NCBI GenBank assembly: GCA_001602455.1
Contig: CP012157.1
Coordinates: 3,033,733 to 3,097,732 of the forward strand
DNA length: 64,000 nt
Reading direction: 5' to 3'
From: Betaproteobacteria bacterium UKL13-2
Lineage (GTDB): Bacteria; Pseudomonadota; Gammaproteobacteria; Burkholderiales; Usitatibacteraceae
The translations under genes were made by a program, and so were the position numbers. Below, in pieces: positions 48,381-58,936 of the stretch (within the stretch, counting starts at the first letter, position 1; each line of letters opens with the position of its first letter). The notes beneath the pieces are model-generated. The model was not told the origin of the DNA. It did not search any database and saw only the letters and a list, made by a program, of their open reading frames with translations.

Positions 48381-49284
48381 TCGTCATCCAACACTGCCTT
48401 TGACGCGCAACGTGCGTCGATCCTTCAATAGCGCTGCGGCGACCTATGACGAGCATGCGTTTTTACAACGCGAAATTGCAGATAGGTTGTTCGAGCGACT
48501 CGACTACATCAAGCTGACGCCGCAACGCATCTTGGAGCTTGGCTGTGGCACCGGATACGCAACACGGAAAATCGCTGAGCGATTTCCGAATGCACAACTC
48601 GTCGCAGTCGATCTGGCTGAAAGCATGTGTAGGGCAGCCGCCGCGCAGCAACCACGGTTGGGGCTGATGTCTCGACTATTACAAAAATCGCCACGAATAC
48701 ACTTCGTTTGCACCAATGGGGAATCACTGCCAATTGCGGACGAGAGTGTTGACCTCATCCTATCAAACCTCACCCTACAATGGTGTGACGTCGAAGTCGT
48801 CGCGCGTGAAGCGATACGTGTGCTATCGCCAAACGGTTTGCTGATGTTCACCACCTTTGGACCGGACACTCTGAAAGAGTTGAAAGCAGCATTTCGGCAA
48901 GTTGACGACGCGCCACATGTGAACACATTCACCGATATGCACGACCTCGGTGACATTCTTCTGCATACGTCATTTGCCGATCCAGTGATGGACCAAGAAA
49001 CCATCACCATTACCTACGGCGAACTCAAGACGCTGCTTCGGGAATTAAAGGGAATCGGTGCTCATAACGTTTTGCCAAATCGTTCGGCTGGCTTGATGGG
49101 CCGGGCGCGGTGGCAAGAACTTGTGATCGCATATGAAGCGTTTCGGCAAAATGGAAAACTCCCCGCCACCTATGAAGTTGTGTACGGGCACGCGTGGAAG
49201 CCAACGCACACTCAACGCAAGACCATTGATGGACAGCAGGCTATTCCCCTTGGTCAATTCAAGCGAATGGTGGGACTGTCATGA
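48373..49284 (+). CDS. bioC: Malonyl-ACP O-methyltransferase
   Basis: Starts biotin synthesis by methylating malonyl-ACP. The 303-residue SAM-dependent methyltransferase has RRSFNSAAATYDEHAFLQRE, SAM motif ILELGCGTGYATRKI, and ILSNLTLQWCDV. It overlaps bioH by 8 nt and bioD by 4 nt, so translation is probably coupled. Confidence 0.94.
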   Translation: MTDRHPTLPLTRNVRRSFNSAAATYDEHAFLQREIADRLFERLDYIKLTPQRILELGCGTGYATRKIAERFPNAQLVAVDLAESMCRAAAAQQPRLGLMSRLLQKSPRIHFVCTNGESLPIADESVDLILSNLTLQWCDVEVVAREAIRVLSPNGLLMFTTFGPDTLKELKAAFRQVDDAPHVNTFTDMHDLGDILLHTSFADPVMDQETITITYGELKTLLRELKGIGAHNVLPNRSAGLMGRARWQELVIAYEAFRQNGKLPATYEVVYGHAWKPTHTQRKTIDGQQAIPLGQFKRMVGLS

Positions 49285-49970
49285 GACGCTTCTTCATCAC
49301 GGGCACAGACACCGAAATTGGTAAGACCTTTGTGGCCTGCGCGCTAATTCACACATTCCGGCAACGTGGTCTGCGCGTTGCACCGATGAAGCCCATTGCG
49401 GCAGGAACAATTCTGCTCGACGGGGTAAACGCCAACGAAGACGTCCATGCGTTAGTCGCAGCCTACGGGAAACCTATTGCACCGTCACTCGTAAACCCCT
49501 ACTGTTTCAACGAAGCCATTGCGCCGCACATCGCCGCCGCCCATGAGAGTTGTGTGGTCGATCTTGACATCATTCAGAACGCCTACAACGCATTAAGCGC
49601 GTCACACGACACTGTGCTCGTCGAGGGTGCCGGTGGATTTTTGGTGCCCCTATCGGCCACTGAATCGATGTCGATCTTGCCGACAACGCTTAAACTCGAC
49701 GTTATCCTTGTGGTCGGTATGCGTTTGGGTTGCCTCAATCATGCGCTGCTCACAGCGGAGGCGATTCGTGCTCGCGGCCTACATTTGGCAGGCTGGGTGG
49801 CAAACACGGTCGATGCCAATATGTCCTGTTTTGCAGAAAACGTCGCCACACTCGAAGCCACATTGCCAGCGCCGTGTCTTGGCACCGTGCCGCGACTGCC
49901 ACACGTAGAGCCGACCGTTTCGGCTAAAGTGGCTGCGACCTTCCTAGAAATTGAACCACTGCTGCATTGA
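49281..49970 (+). CDS. bioD: Dethiobiotin synthetase
   Basis: ATP-dependent ring closure of diaminopelargonate with CO2. The 229-residue protein has the P-loop ITGTDTEIGKTFV at the N-terminus, MKPIAAG, and LVEGAGGFLVPLS. It closes the bio cluster. bioA (diaminopelargonate transaminase), the step between BioF and BioD, is not in the window. Confidence 0.95.
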   Translation: MRRFFITGTDTEIGKTFVACALIHTFRQRGLRVAPMKPIAAGTILLDGVNANEDVHALVAAYGKPIAPSLVNPYCFNEAIAPHIAAAHESCVVDLDIIQNAYNALSASHDTVLVEGAGGFLVPLSATESMSILPTTLKLDVILVVGMRLGCLNHALLTAEAIRARGLHLAGWVANTVDANMSCFAENVATLEATLPAPCLGTVPRLPHVEPTVSAKVAATFLEIEPLLH

Positions 49971-50013
49971 TCGCTCTTATCCGCATCACCCCTCACCCAC
50001 TACGGAAATCAAC

Positions 50014-50544
50014 ATGAGCACCTTACGAACAGCCTTCAGCACGTTAATTGCCCGCGGCACGTTTGTGACGTTTGCGACCCTCGTGACCCTACTTCCAACC
50101 TTGGTGTTGGCACAAACATCCGCCGCCGAGCCGTCACTGAAAATCACTGACGCGTGGGTAAAAACGACCGTGCCCGGTGGCAGTGTCTCTGCGGCTTATA
50201 TGCAAATCAGTTCCGCAAAACCGTTGAAGTTGATCAAAGCCGAGTCCCCACTCACTCCTAACGTCGAGATACACAATATGTCGATGAAAGAAGGGGTGAT
50301 GGAAATGCGTGCCGTTGACGCTGTTGATGTCCCAGCCAATAAAACCGTCTCCCTCAAGCCGGGTGGTTTTCACATCATGCTGATCAAGGTGAAGCAGCCA
50401 ATCAACAAGGGTGACAGCGTGCCGCTAAAACTCACCTTTGAAACGCCTGACAAGAAATTCTTTAGCGTCGACGTGGCTGCGAAGGGGCAGGAGAAAGCTG
50501 GTGAAAAGGCTGGTGAAAAGGCTGCTGGCCACGCCCATCACTAA
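50014..50544 (+). CDS. PCu(A)C-type periplasmic copper chaperone
   Basis: A 176-residue exported protein. The signal segment is FVTFATLVTLLPTLVLAQ, with cleavage likely at LAQ. The copper motif H-M-x10-M-x21-H-x-M is visible as HNMSMKEGVMEM followed by GGFHIML. The C-terminus has a short EKAG repeat and ends HAHH, giving extra metal ligands. PCu(A)C proteins deliver Cu(I) to cytochrome oxidase. The longer frame from 49951 overlaps bioD and is rejected. Confidence 0.92.
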   Translation: MSTLRTAFSTLIARGTFVTFATLVTLLPTLVLAQTSAAEPSLKITDAWVKTTVPGGSVSAAYMQISSAKPLKLIKAESPLTPNVEIHNMSMKEGVMEMRAVDAVDVPANKTVSLKPGGFHIMLIKVKQPINKGDSVPLKLTFETPDKKFFSVDVAAKGQEKAGEKAGEKAAGHAHH

Positions 50545-50559
50545 GCTGACCTGATTGGC

Positions 50560-51153
50560 TTAAGTTTCAGCTTCAAACTGCGACGCGTTCTTACCTTTGA
50601 ACGGTGCATAGAACGCTTTGATAATTTTCATATCCGCTTCAAGGTCTCCGGTTGGGATAAGCACAGGACCTAAGCCCGTTAGCTTTCGCTCGTAGTCCAT
50701 ATACGCCATCACGATGGGCACATTTGCACCAAGGGCAATGTAGTAAAAGCCGGTCTTCCATCGGCGCACCTTGCTACGTGTGCCTTCAGGCGTCACCACA
50801 AGCTGCAAAGGCCGTGTCGCCATCCTAATTGCGTCTACCGATGAAGCGACAAGATTGTTCGACTGTGCGCGATTCACTGAGATGCCGCCGAGCCACATCA
50901 TCAGTTGACGAAACGGGAAATAAAAGATGCTGGCCTTGCCCATCCAATACGGATGTAAACCCCGATGGTAGGCCACCATGAGCATATACGGCAGATCCCA
51001 GTTACTGGTGTGGGGAGCGGCGATGAGTACACACTTTTCCACCCCCGCAGGGAGCGCGCCTTCAACGGTCCAGCCAGTGACACGCAAAAACCACACAGAA
51101 ATCCGACGCAGGCACGCATTGACAATAGGTGTATTAAAAATTGTTGTATGCAT
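50560..51153 (-). CDS. PlsC-like 1-acyl-glycerol-phosphate acyltransferase family protein
   Basis: A 197-residue membrane-associated acyltransferase. The catalytic H-x4-D is HTSNWD, in LIAAPHTSNWDLPYM. The substrate motif is TPEGTRSK. The HTSNWD variant and short length place it in a subgroup of PlsC-like proteins of uncertain acceptor. It is 27 nt downstream of the Nudix-ThiE gene and may be the last gene of the argJ-DUF815-Nudix unit. Confidence 0.85.
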   Translation of the reverse strand: MHTTIFNTPIVNACLRRISVWFLRVTGWTVEGALPAGVEKCVLIAAPHTSNWDLPYMLMVAYHRGLHPYWMGKASIFYFPFRQLMMWLGGISVNRAQSNNLVASSVDAIRMATRPLQLVVTPEGTRSKVRRWKTGFYYIALGANVPIVMAYMDYERKLTGLGPVLIPTGDLEADMKIIKAFYAPFKGKNASQFEAET

Positions 51154-51180
51154 ATAGGTCTACAGCCTGCGGTGTCGTCA

Positions 51181-52224
51181 TTATGGTGAATCGAGAGGCG
51201 CGGTGTAAAAACGTTGCTCGCTGAGCGCCGCGCGCTGCATCGCGATACCGTGCGCACCATGCGCCAATGCGTCGGCCATATCAGCATGAGTAAGTCCCCC
51301 GATTGCGAAGACAGGAATCGGCGAATTGCGCACCATGTCGCCAAATTTCGTCCAGCCAATCGGCGTTTGCCCGGGATGAGAGGCCGTCTGCTTGACGCTA
51401 CCAAGTACCGCAAAGTCGCACTTCAATTCCGCCGCGCGTGCGAGTTCCGCGGTTGTATGCACCGATGCACCAACCCAATCGAAGTCGGGGCGCGCCTCTA
51501 TTGTCTTGAGTTGTGCGCTGGTGAGATGTACACCATTGGCATTGGTTGTTCGGGCAAGCGCAAGATCACTATTGACCATGACCAACGCATTTACCTTGCG
51601 TGCTTGGCTGATGAGCGAGGTTGAAAACGCGAGCTTCTCTTCGCGCAACATCGCGTTTTCGCGAATTTGTACTAGCCGTGGAAAGCAGATTTGTTTTGAT
51701 CCAAACTCTAGCATTGACGGGCGTTCTGAAGCATTTTTGCTCCAAACTGCCCGTATTTGCTTGAGATAGGCTTCACCTCCAACCTCAGAGGCATTGGTCA
51801 CGACATAGGTGGTTGGTAGCGCGAGCGCACGAAAAATCGGCGCGCACCCTGGCAATGTCGGCGCAACCGTAATGGCGTCCAGACATTGCCAGCGCCATTG
51901 CTGCCCCTCCATGCCGCGCATACCGCCTGCATCTACGTCATGCCATTGGGTAACCCGCCACGCATGCAATCGAACACTCGCATGCTCATAATGCATCATA
52001 TAAGTGAACCACGGCGATGCGCGGTCGATGACAACATTGAGTTCTTCGATCAACTCACGACGCAGCGCGTCAAACACCGTCTCTCCGCGTTCGATCTTGC
52101 CGCCTGGAAATTCCCAGAAGCCTGCATAGGGCTTACCCGCTGGGCGCGATGACAGCAGAAAGCATCCGTCAGGCCGGATAAACACCGCGACTGCGACATC
52201 GGTGATCTTGGTTACGTCGGACAC
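51181..52224 (-). CDS. Nudix hydrolase fused to a ThiE-like domain
   Basis: A 347-residue two-domain protein. Residues 1-135 are a MutT-type Nudix hydrolase with the box GGKIERGETVFDALRRELIEE in pieces G...E...REL.EE. Residues about 150-345 are a thiamine-phosphate-synthase-like barrel with GVHLTSAQL, WVGASVHTTAELARA, FAVLGSV and AIGGLTHADM. Such fusions are common in betaproteobacteria and replace mutT. The ThiE half's substrate is unclear. Its GTG start overlaps the DUF815 stop by one base (TAGTG). Confidence 0.9.
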   Translation of the reverse strand: MSDVTKITDVAVAVFIRPDGCFLLSSRPAGKPYAGFWEFPGGKIERGETVFDALRRELIEELNVVIDRASPWFTYMMHYEHASVRLHAWRVTQWHDVDAGGMRGMEGQQWRWQCLDAITVAPTLPGCAPIFRALALPTTYVVTNASEVGGEAYLKQIRAVWSKNASERPSMLEFGSKQICFPRLVQIRENAMLREEKLAFSTSLISQARKVNALVMVNSDLALARTTNANGVHLTSAQLKTIEARPDFDWVGASVHTTAELARAAELKCDFAVLGSVKQTASHPGQTPIGWTKFGDMVRNSPIPVFAIGGLTHADMADALAHGAHGIAMQRAALSEQRFYTAPLDSP

Positions 52225-53198
52225 TATTTTTTTGTGCGGCTGCGTGCGGCGGCAACGTTGGCCGTGGAACGCTCCCGCGTTACCGGCGGTGATCGCTTCG
52301 TTTTTTTCGCATTTCTACTCGGCATTTGCCCGGTGTAGTCACGCGCGAACTGAAACGCGATTCGACCGCTGCGTGCGCCACGTTCGAGCGCCCACAACAG
52401 CGCTGCCTTGCGAAACGCAACCAGGTCAAACGCGTTATGCCCAGAAAGCACTTCGACCCAATGCTGTGCAATGTCCAAGTACTGCGCTTGATCGAACGGA
52501 TAGAAACTCAGCCACAGGCCAAATCGCTCGGAGAGGGAAATCTTTTCTTCGGTCGTTTCACCAGGGTGAATCTCGCCGTCGTCGGTATGCTGCGCCTCGG
52601 CATTTTCACTCATACGTTCTGGCATGAGGTGGCGTCGGTTCGACGTGGCATAAACCAGCATATTCTCAGTTGGTGCGCTCACGCCGCCATCAAGAACGGA
52701 CTTCAACGCTTTGTAGGCGGCGTCACCGGCCTCGAACGAAAGATCGTCAGCGAAAACGATGAACTTCTCCGGACGCATTGCCACCATTTCAGCAATAAGG
52801 GGCAGATCAATCAAATCTGCCCGATCAACCTCAATGAGCCGCAGCCCGCGCTTCGAAAACTGGTGTAGCACTGCTTTGACAAGCGATGATTTACCCGTTC
52901 CGCGTGCGCCTGTCAGCAAGACGTTGTTTGCTGTTTTACCATCAACGAATTGCTTGGTATTTGCAACCAAGCGCTCCTTTTGCTCGTCGATGTCATGCAA
53001 GTCATTTAGCTGAATGAGGTGAGGAATGGCGACGGGAACTAAAGTGCCCCGCATTCCCCCAAGCAATCCATCGTTGCGCTTCTGCCAGCGATACGCAACC
53101 GCTGTCCAGTCATTGAGAATCGCGGCCGGCAACAGGGCGTCAACGCGATCAATTAGGGCTTCGACTTTGGCTGCAATCTTATCGAGTCTGGGTAACAT
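52224..53198 (-). CDS. DUF815 family ATPase
   Basis: A 324-residue AAA+-like ATP-binding protein with Walker A LLTGARGTGKSSLVKAVL near residue 98 and Walker B KFIVFADDLSFE. The C-terminus is basic and low-complexity (KKTKRSPP, AAARSRTKK). It is conserved next to argJ and the Nudix-ThiE gene. Function unknown. Its ATG overlaps the argJ stop (TAATG). Confidence 0.85.
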   Translation of the reverse strand: MLPRLDKIAAKVEALIDRVDALLPAAILNDWTAVAYRWQKRNDGLLGGMRGTLVPVAIPHLIQLNDLHDIDEQKERLVANTKQFVDGKTANNVLLTGARGTGKSSLVKAVLHQFSKRGLRLIEVDRADLIDLPLIAEMVAMRPEKFIVFADDLSFEAGDAAYKALKSVLDGGVSAPTENMLVYATSNRRHLMPERMSENAEAQHTDDGEIHPGETTEEKISLSERFGLWLSFYPFDQAQYLDIAQHWVEVLSGHNAFDLVAFRKAALLWALERGARSGRIAFQFARDYTGQMPSRNAKKTKRSPPVTRERSTANVAAARSRTKK

Positions 53199-54427
53199 TA
53201 GCTTCGGTAATCTGCGTTAATTTTGACGTAGTCATATGAAAAATCACACGTCCACAGCGTGACTGACGCACTGCCCCGCCCCAGATCGACGTTGACATCA
53301 ATCTCGGCTTCTTTCATCACCCGCGAGCCGTCCTCCTCGCGATAGCTCGCCGCACGGCCACCGTGTTCCGCCACGAGTACGTCCCCCAGATGCAGCGTCA
53401 GTTTGTTCTGATCCAAATCATCAATACCGGCGTAACCCACCGCCGCAAGAATACGGCCCAAGTTAGGGTCCGAGGCAAAAAATGCCGTTTTCACGAGCGG
53501 CGAATGGCCAATCGCTTTCGCCACCTTCATGCATTCGGCTCGCGTCTTGCCACCACTCACGTTGATGCTGATAAATTTTGTCGCCCCTTCGCCGTCGCGA
53601 ACAATCGCCTGCGCCAACGCAATGGCCACGTCATCAATCGCAGTTTGTAGTTGGCCGTACTCGGCCGTGCCTTCGTCCCAGACCGGTGGATGATCAGCTT
53701 TGTTAGTCGCAATCAAGACAAATGAATCGTTGGTCGACGTATCGCCGTCGATGGTAATGGCGTTAAACGACACCTCGGCCGCGTGACGCACCATGTCCTG
53801 TAGCGTAGCGGCGGCGATACAAGCGTCGGTGGCGATAAACCCAAGCATGGTCGCCATATTCGGCTGAATCATGCCCGCGCCTTTTGCAATGCCAGTGATT
53901 GTGATGGTCTTACCGTAAAGCGTAATCTGCTTCGACACAGCCTTTGGCACCGTGTCGGTTGTCATGATCGCGTGTGCCGCGTCGTACCATCCATCTGCGG
54001 TTAAGTTGGCAATACATTTAGGTATCCCGCCAAGGATCTTGTCCATCGGCAGGTGTTCCATGATGACGCCGGTCGAAAACGGCAACACCTCTTCGGCCTT
54101 GCAACCCAATGCCGCGGCCACTGCCGCACAAGTGGCTTGCGCGTCGGCGAGCCCACGCTCGCCAGTTCCCGCATTGGCACAACCGGTATTGACGATGATG
54201 GCTCGCTGATTGCCCGTCCTGGCCAAGTGTTCTCGGCAAACAGTAACCGGTGCTGCGCAAAACCGATTCTGCGTAAACACGCCCGCAGCAACACTTCCTT
54301 CATCGAGCACGGCGATCAACATATCCTTGCGATTTGGCTTGCGCACATAAGCTTCGGCGTAACCCAAACGGAGCCCAGCGACGGGTTGAAGCGATGTTGA
54401 AGTTGGCAACACATAATTCACGGCCAT
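53198..54427 (-). CDS. argJ: Bifunctional ornithine acetyltransferase / N-acetylglutamate synthase
   Basis: Recycles the acetyl group in arginine synthesis. The 409-residue precursor self-cleaves at the threonine in MATMLGF, within [15 protein letters not shown] near residue 190. [11 protein letters not shown] and [13 protein letters not shown] lie in the alpha part, and TFVDADG-like metal features are absent, as expected. ATG 54427 ([10 protein letters not shown]) is chosen. The 15-residue extension has no support. Confidence 0.96.
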   Translation of the reverse strand: MAVNYVLPTSTSLQPVAGLRLGYAEAYVRKPNRKDMLIAVLDEGSVAAGVFTQNRFCAAPVTVCREHLARTGNQRAIIVNTGCANAGTGERGLADAQATCAAVAAALGCKAEEVLPFSTGVIMEHLPMDKILGGIPKCIANLTADGWYDAAHAIMTTDTVPKAVSKQITLYGKTITITGIAKGAGMIQPNMATMLGFIATDACIAAATLQDMVRHAAEVSFNAITIDGDTSTNDSFVLIATNKADHPPVWDEGTAEYGQLQTAIDDVAIALAQAIVRDGEGATKFISINVSGGKTRAECMKVAKAIGHSPLVKTAFFASDPNLGRILAAVGYAGIDDLDQNKLTLHLGDVLVAEHGGRAASYREEDGSRVMKEAEIDVNVDLGRGSASVTLWTCDFSYDYVKINADYRS

Positions 54428-54509
54428 ACCGGAGTCCTCGAAAATTTTTGTGCTCAGACAAAGAGCGTGCAAAAATTATGGCACGGAACCCCTTAAACCT
54501 CACTCGCCC

Positions 54510-54881
54510 ATGCCTGCCACCACCACCAAAACACAGATCAACAACGTATCCGCCTACATTACAAAAGACGGCTCTATCATTCGCGAGTTGATGCATCCGT
54601 CAACAAGCCGCGTGGTCAACCAAAGTCTCGCAGAAGCGGTCGTAGAACCGGGCCAGACAACCGTACTGCACATGCATCGCCTCACCGAGGAGATTTATCA
54701 CATCACGCGTGGACAAGGCACTTTGCGCCTTGGTGGCGAATCTTCCACGGTGACTATCGGCGATAGTGTCGTTATCCACCCGGGCACGCCGCATTGCATC
54801 ACCAATACGGGAACCGAGGCGCTACACATTCTGTGCGCGTGTTCGCCTGCGTATTCGCACGACGATACGGAGCTGCTCTAG
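54510..54881 (+). CDS. Small cupin-domain protein
   Basis: A 123-residue single cupin barrel. Metal ligands H, H and E of motif 1 are in VLHMHRLTEEIYHI, and motif 2 ends in IHPGTPHCITN. It is similar to mannose-6-phosphate-isomerase-like cupins of unknown substrate. ATG 54510 is chosen because the upstream stretch is not conserved. It is divergent from argJ (82 nt). Confidence 0.82.
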   Translation: MPATTTKTQINNVSAYITKDGSIIRELMHPSTSRVVNQSLAEAVVEPGQTTVLHMHRLTEEIYHITRGQGTLRLGGESSTVTIGDSVVIHPGTPHCITNTGTEALHILCACSPAYSHDDTELL

Positions 54882-55034
54882 CCTAAACGCTGATTCAGCG
54901 GGCTTCACCTAAGTCCTCACGGGCGAAAGTTGATCGGAAAGCGTCGCGAGCGCCGATGGATCGTGGATGAGAAGCACAGCCGTATGTGTTACACGGCGAG
55001 CATCACAATCCACGAGACGCGGCACGCAGCAGCT

Positions 55035-57770
55035 TTACGACAACTTTCCGTGGCAGTGTTTGTATTTCTTGCCGCTACCACAATAGCAAGGGTCATTACG
55101 TCCCAGCTTCTCGCCTGCCCGCACAAACGGCTGCTGCGATTGGTCTGCCGTTGCAGCCGCCTCGGCCAATGCCTCTTCGGTATCGGCATGGTGGTATTGG
55201 ACGTTGTGCACCGCACGCGCCGCCGCTTCCTCTGCTGCACGCTCCGCAGCCTCAACTTGCTCTTGCGACTGCACTTGAACCGTCACCAAAATTTGAGTCA
55301 CTTGGCGCTTCACCACGTCGAGCATGGTGCCGAACAACTCAAAAGCTTCCCGCTTGTATTCTTGCTTTGGCTGCTTCTGTGCATAGCCACGAAGGTGGAT
55401 ACCTTGCCGCAGATAGTCGAGTGACGCGAGGTGTTCGCGCCAGTGCTGGTCGATCGATTGCAGCATCACCGAACGCTCGTATTGATTCAGCAGCGTTTTG
55501 TCGACGTTGGCGAATTTAGTGTTGTAATCGTCAGTGGCGTTCGTCAGCACACGTTGAACCACAGTCTCGGCATCAATCTCTTCATCGGAGGCGAGCCAGT
55601 GATCAATCGGCGCAACAATACTAAATTCATTCTTGAGTTCTGCCATCGCGGCCGGTACATCCCACTGCTCCTCCAGCGTCTCAGGCGGAATATGCGCATG
55701 GACAACCTGGGCGAGCACATCATTTCGCATTGCGGTAATGGTCTCGGCGATATCATCCGCGTCTAACAGTTCATTCCGCTGCTGGTAGATGACCTTGCGC
55801 TGATCATTGGCGACGTCATCGTATTCAAGTAGCTGCTTACGAATGTCAAAGTTGCGCGCCTCAACCTTGCGCTGCGCGGTTTCAATCGAGCGCGATACCA
55901 TGCCCGCCTCAATCGCTTCACCGTCAGGGATATTCAAGCGCGCCATGATCGACTTCAGGCGCTCTCCTGCGAAGATCTTGAGCAACGGGTCTTCGAATGA
56001 GAGATAGAACCTTGATGATCCGGGGTCACCTTGGCGCCCTGCGCGCCCACGCAACTGATTGTCGATGCGGCGCGATTCGTGCCGTTCCGATCCAATGATA
56101 TGTAGGCCGCCAAGCGCAACGACGCGGTTGTGACGCTCCTGCCACGCCGCCTGCAACTCAGCAATTTTTTGCTCTTTCTGCGAGGCGCTCAGCTTCTCTT
56201 GTGCCTCAATGTCGTGGATATCCTTTGTGAGACTGCCCCCAAGCACGATATCGGTACCGCGACCAGCCATATTTGTCGCAATTGTCACGGCTTTTGGCAT
56301 ACCCGCCTGGGCAACAATTTCTGCCTCGCGCGCGTGTTGTTTTGCGTTCAACACTTCGTGCGGGATTTTTTCCCTCTTCAGCAGTTCAGATAGCAATTCG
56401 GAGTTTTCGATCGATGTGGTGCCGAGTAGTATCGGCTGACCACGCTCAAAACAATCTTTCACATCAACGATAATCGCGTCGTGTTTTTCCCGCGCAGACA
56501 TGTATACCAAATCATTTTCGTCTCTACGAACCATCGGACGATTTGGCGGGATGATGACAGTCTCAAGGTTATAGATTTGCTGGAACTCAAACGCTTCGGT
56601 ATCAGCCGTACCGGTCATACCAGCAAGCTTTTCGTAGATGCGGAAGTAGTTCTGAAACGTAATCGAGGCCAGTGTTTGCGATTCGTTCTGAATCTTGACG
56701 CCCTCTTTCGCTTCTACTGCTTGGTGCAAACCTTCTGACCAGCGGCGCCCCGTCATCATGCGGCCAGTAAATTCATCAACTATGACCACTTCACCACCTT
56801 GCACAACATAGTGCTGATCGCGGTGGTACAGCGCGTGAGCACGCACTGCCGCATAAACGTGGTGCATCAACATGATATTGGCTGGGTCGTAAAGCGAAGC
56901 GCCCGCTGGCAGCAATCCATTCTGCGAGAGTAGTTGTTCGGCGCGCTCATGGCCCTGCTCAGAAAGCGTGACCGAGTGTTGTTTGAGATCGACCCAGTAG
57001 TCGCCCGACCCCTCTTCGGTTTCTTGTTTCGTCAGGTGCGGGATTAGCGTGTTGATCCGTTGATACATGGTGGTGGAATCTTCTGCCTGTCCCGAAATGA
57101 TGAGGGGCGTGCGCGCTTCATCAATTAAGATCGAATCAACCTCGTCGACAATCGCAAAGTTGAGACCACGCATCACGCGTTCGTCCTTCGCTGTCTTCAT
57201 GTTGTCGCGAAGATAGTCGAAGCCGAATTCGTTATTAGTACCGTAAGTAATGTCGGCGGCGAAGGCGACGCGCTTTTCATCTTCTTGCATCTGCGACAAA
57301 TTGCAGCCAACTGAAAGCCCAAGAAAATTGTGCAGCCGCCCCATCCACTCACTGTCGCGTTTGGCGAGGTAGTCATTGACAGTCACCACATGAACACCCT
57401 TGCCCGAAATCGCATTCAGATAGCATGGCAGCGTCGCCATCAGGGTTTTGCCCTCACCAGTGCGCATCTCGGCAATTTTTCCGTCGTGCAACACCATGCC
57501 ACCGATCAGTTGCACGTCAAAATGCCGCATTCCAAGGGCGCGCTTACCCGCTTCGCGCACCACCGCAAAGGCGTCGTGAAGTAACTGGTCTAGTGTTTCG
57601 CCCTTCTGAAAACGATCTTTGAATTCCTGTGTTTTTGCCTTCAGCGCTTCATCTGACAGGGCTTGAATACTTGACTCGAGCGCGTTGATGGCGACGACAC
57701 GTTTACGATACTGTTTCAGCAGACGCTCGTTACGGCTACCAAAGATAGATTTGAGTAAGTTATCAAGCAT
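55035..57770 (-). CDS. secA: Preprotein translocase ATPase SecA
   Basis: Motor that pushes secretory proteins through SecYEG. The 911-residue protein has Walker [14 protein letters not shown] near residue 103, [16 protein letters not shown], the helicase block [16 protein letters not shown] and [20 protein letters not shown]. The C-terminal SEC-C zinc tail [14 protein letters not shown] binds SecB and phospholipid. A glutamate- and alanine-rich linker precedes the tail. The M23 peptidase lies upstream with a gap of about 180 nt. Confidence 0.98.
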   Translation of the reverse strand: MLDNLLKSIFGSRNERLLKQYRKRVVAINALESSIQALSDEALKAKTQEFKDRFQKGETLDQLLHDAFAVVREAGKRALGMRHFDVQLIGGMVLHDGKIAEMRTGEGKTLMATLPCYLNAISGKGVHVVTVNDYLAKRDSEWMGRLHNFLGLSVGCNLSQMQEDEKRVAFAADITYGTNNEFGFDYLRDNMKTAKDERVMRGLNFAIVDEVDSILIDEARTPLIISGQAEDSTTMYQRINTLIPHLTKQETEEGSGDYWVDLKQHSVTLSEQGHERAEQLLSQNGLLPAGASLYDPANIMLMHHVYAAVRAHALYHRDQHYVVQGGEVVIVDEFTGRMMTGRRWSEGLHQAVEAKEGVKIQNESQTLASITFQNYFRIYEKLAGMTGTADTEAFEFQQIYNLETVIIPPNRPMVRRDENDLVYMSAREKHDAIIVDVKDCFERGQPILLGTTSIENSELLSELLKREKIPHEVLNAKQHAREAEIVAQAGMPKAVTIATNMAGRGTDIVLGGSLTKDIHDIEAQEKLSASQKEQKIAELQAAWQERHNRVVALGGLHIIGSERHESRRIDNQLRGRAGRQGDPGSSRFYLSFEDPLLKIFAGERLKSIMARLNIPDGEAIEAGMVSRSIETAQRKVEARNFDIRKQLLEYDDVANDQRKVIYQQRNELLDADDIAETITAMRNDVLAQVVHAHIPPETLEEQWDVPAAMAELKNEFSIVAPIDHWLASDEEIDAETVVQRVLTNATDDYNTKFANVDKTLLNQYERSVMLQSIDQHWREHLASLDYLRQGIHLRGYAQKQPKQEYKREAFELFGTMLDVVKRQVTQILVTVQVQSQEQVEAAERAAEEAAARAVHNVQYHHADTEEALAEAAATADQSQQPFVRAGEKLGRNDPCYCGSGKKYKHCHGKLS

Positions 57771-57950
57771 TACGAACTTTCTGTTGGGCTAGTGACATCT
57801 GCCGCAGCGCCTAAGTGCGCCACGACGACGTGTTCAAAGATGGGGTGAAAAACGATTGGTGGTGCGCGACCTGATCACGGACCAGTGCGCGAGACGACGC
57901 ACATCACACGCTGACCAATTGCGTCAGCGGGGATGGCAACTGCAGGAGAC

Positions 57951-58913
57951 TTACGGGGCGCGAGCGGACTTAACAGCTTGTGCCGGCTCTTGGGCACGAG
58001 AAAAATTGAGAAAACGGTTCGGGTTTAGTGGAACCGAATTTTCGCGAACTTCAAAATGCAGATGTGGGCCGGTGGCTCGCCCGGTTTGACCAAGGCTGCC
58101 AATGATCTGCCCCTTCAAGACAACGTCACCCACCACCACACTTTTCTGCGAAAGATGGGCGTAACGTGTCGTTAACCCATTGTCATGGTCGATATCGACC
58201 ATGTTGCCGTATTCATTGTGCCACTCGGAGGCCGAAACGACGCCCCCTGCGGCAGCCAAAATGGGTGAGCCCGGCGCAGCGATAAAGTCGACACCTGTGT
58301 GGAATGCGCTGCGACCATTAAACGGGTCAATGCGATAACCAAAGTTCGATGAAAAGTAGCCAGTGGTCACCGGCAAGGTCGTTGGGATTGCCTTTGCCGC
58401 GAGGCGGCCTTGCATCAAGACCGAATCGAGCATACCAAATTTGTCGGCTCGGTCGTCGAGCACTTTGGACACATCCGTGAGCTTGCTTCTGAAATCTTGG
58501 TAGCTCACGTTGCCCATCATACTTGCATTGGGTGAAGGGCCACCGACACCGGGCGGCTCAGAAAAGTTAAACTCGCCATCTACGCCAGCCACTTTCGCTA
58601 AGCGCTCGCCGAAAGCGTCCAACCGCATCATGCGCGCTTGAAGCTCACCGAGTTTCATGGCGAGCGAATTCAACTGCTCGCGCATATCCTTTTCGGCCTG
58701 CTGCGCGCTTTGCTGCGTGAGGGTCGAGATCAAGCTCTGGATAAATGGGTTTTGGATATCGACCGCGTACTTCATCGTCACCCAGTAGGTGCCGAGCGCA
58801 AACATAAAGCCGGCGCTGACAAAACCCATTGCCGCCAAGATGATCTGTGACTGCGATATCGTGACAATTCGGCTTTTGGCCAGACTGTCTGAGACTAGAA
58901 TGATGTTCATCAT
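57951..58913 (-). CDS. M23 family metallopeptidase (LytM-like)
   Basis: A 320-residue cell-wall endopeptidase or amidase activator. There is one N-terminal membrane segment (residues 24-48), a coiled-coil stretch (residues 65-105), and the M23 domain: SNFGYRIDPFNGRSAFHTGVDF with H and D ligands, then RYAHLSQ and GPHLHFEVR. All four zinc ligands are present. It lies between secA and the divergent DUF721 gene, a conserved betaproteobacterial order. Confidence 0.93.
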   Translation of the reverse strand: MMNIILVSDSLAKSRIVTISQSQIILAAMGFVSAGFMFALGTYWVTMKYAVDIQNPFIQSLISTLTQQSAQQAEKDMREQLNSLAMKLGELQARMMRLDAFGERLAKVAGVDGEFNFSEPPGVGGPSPNASMMGNVSYQDFRSKLTDVSKVLDDRADKFGMLDSVLMQGRLAAKAIPTTLPVTTGYFSSNFGYRIDPFNGRSAFHTGVDFIAAPGSPILAAAGGVVSASEWHNEYGNMVDIDHDNGLTTRYAHLSQKSVVVGDVVLKGQIIGSLGQTGRATGPHLHFEVRENSVPLNPNRFLNFSRAQEPAQAVKSARAP

Positions 58914-58936
58914 TTACCTCTTATTGCCGGAATCAG

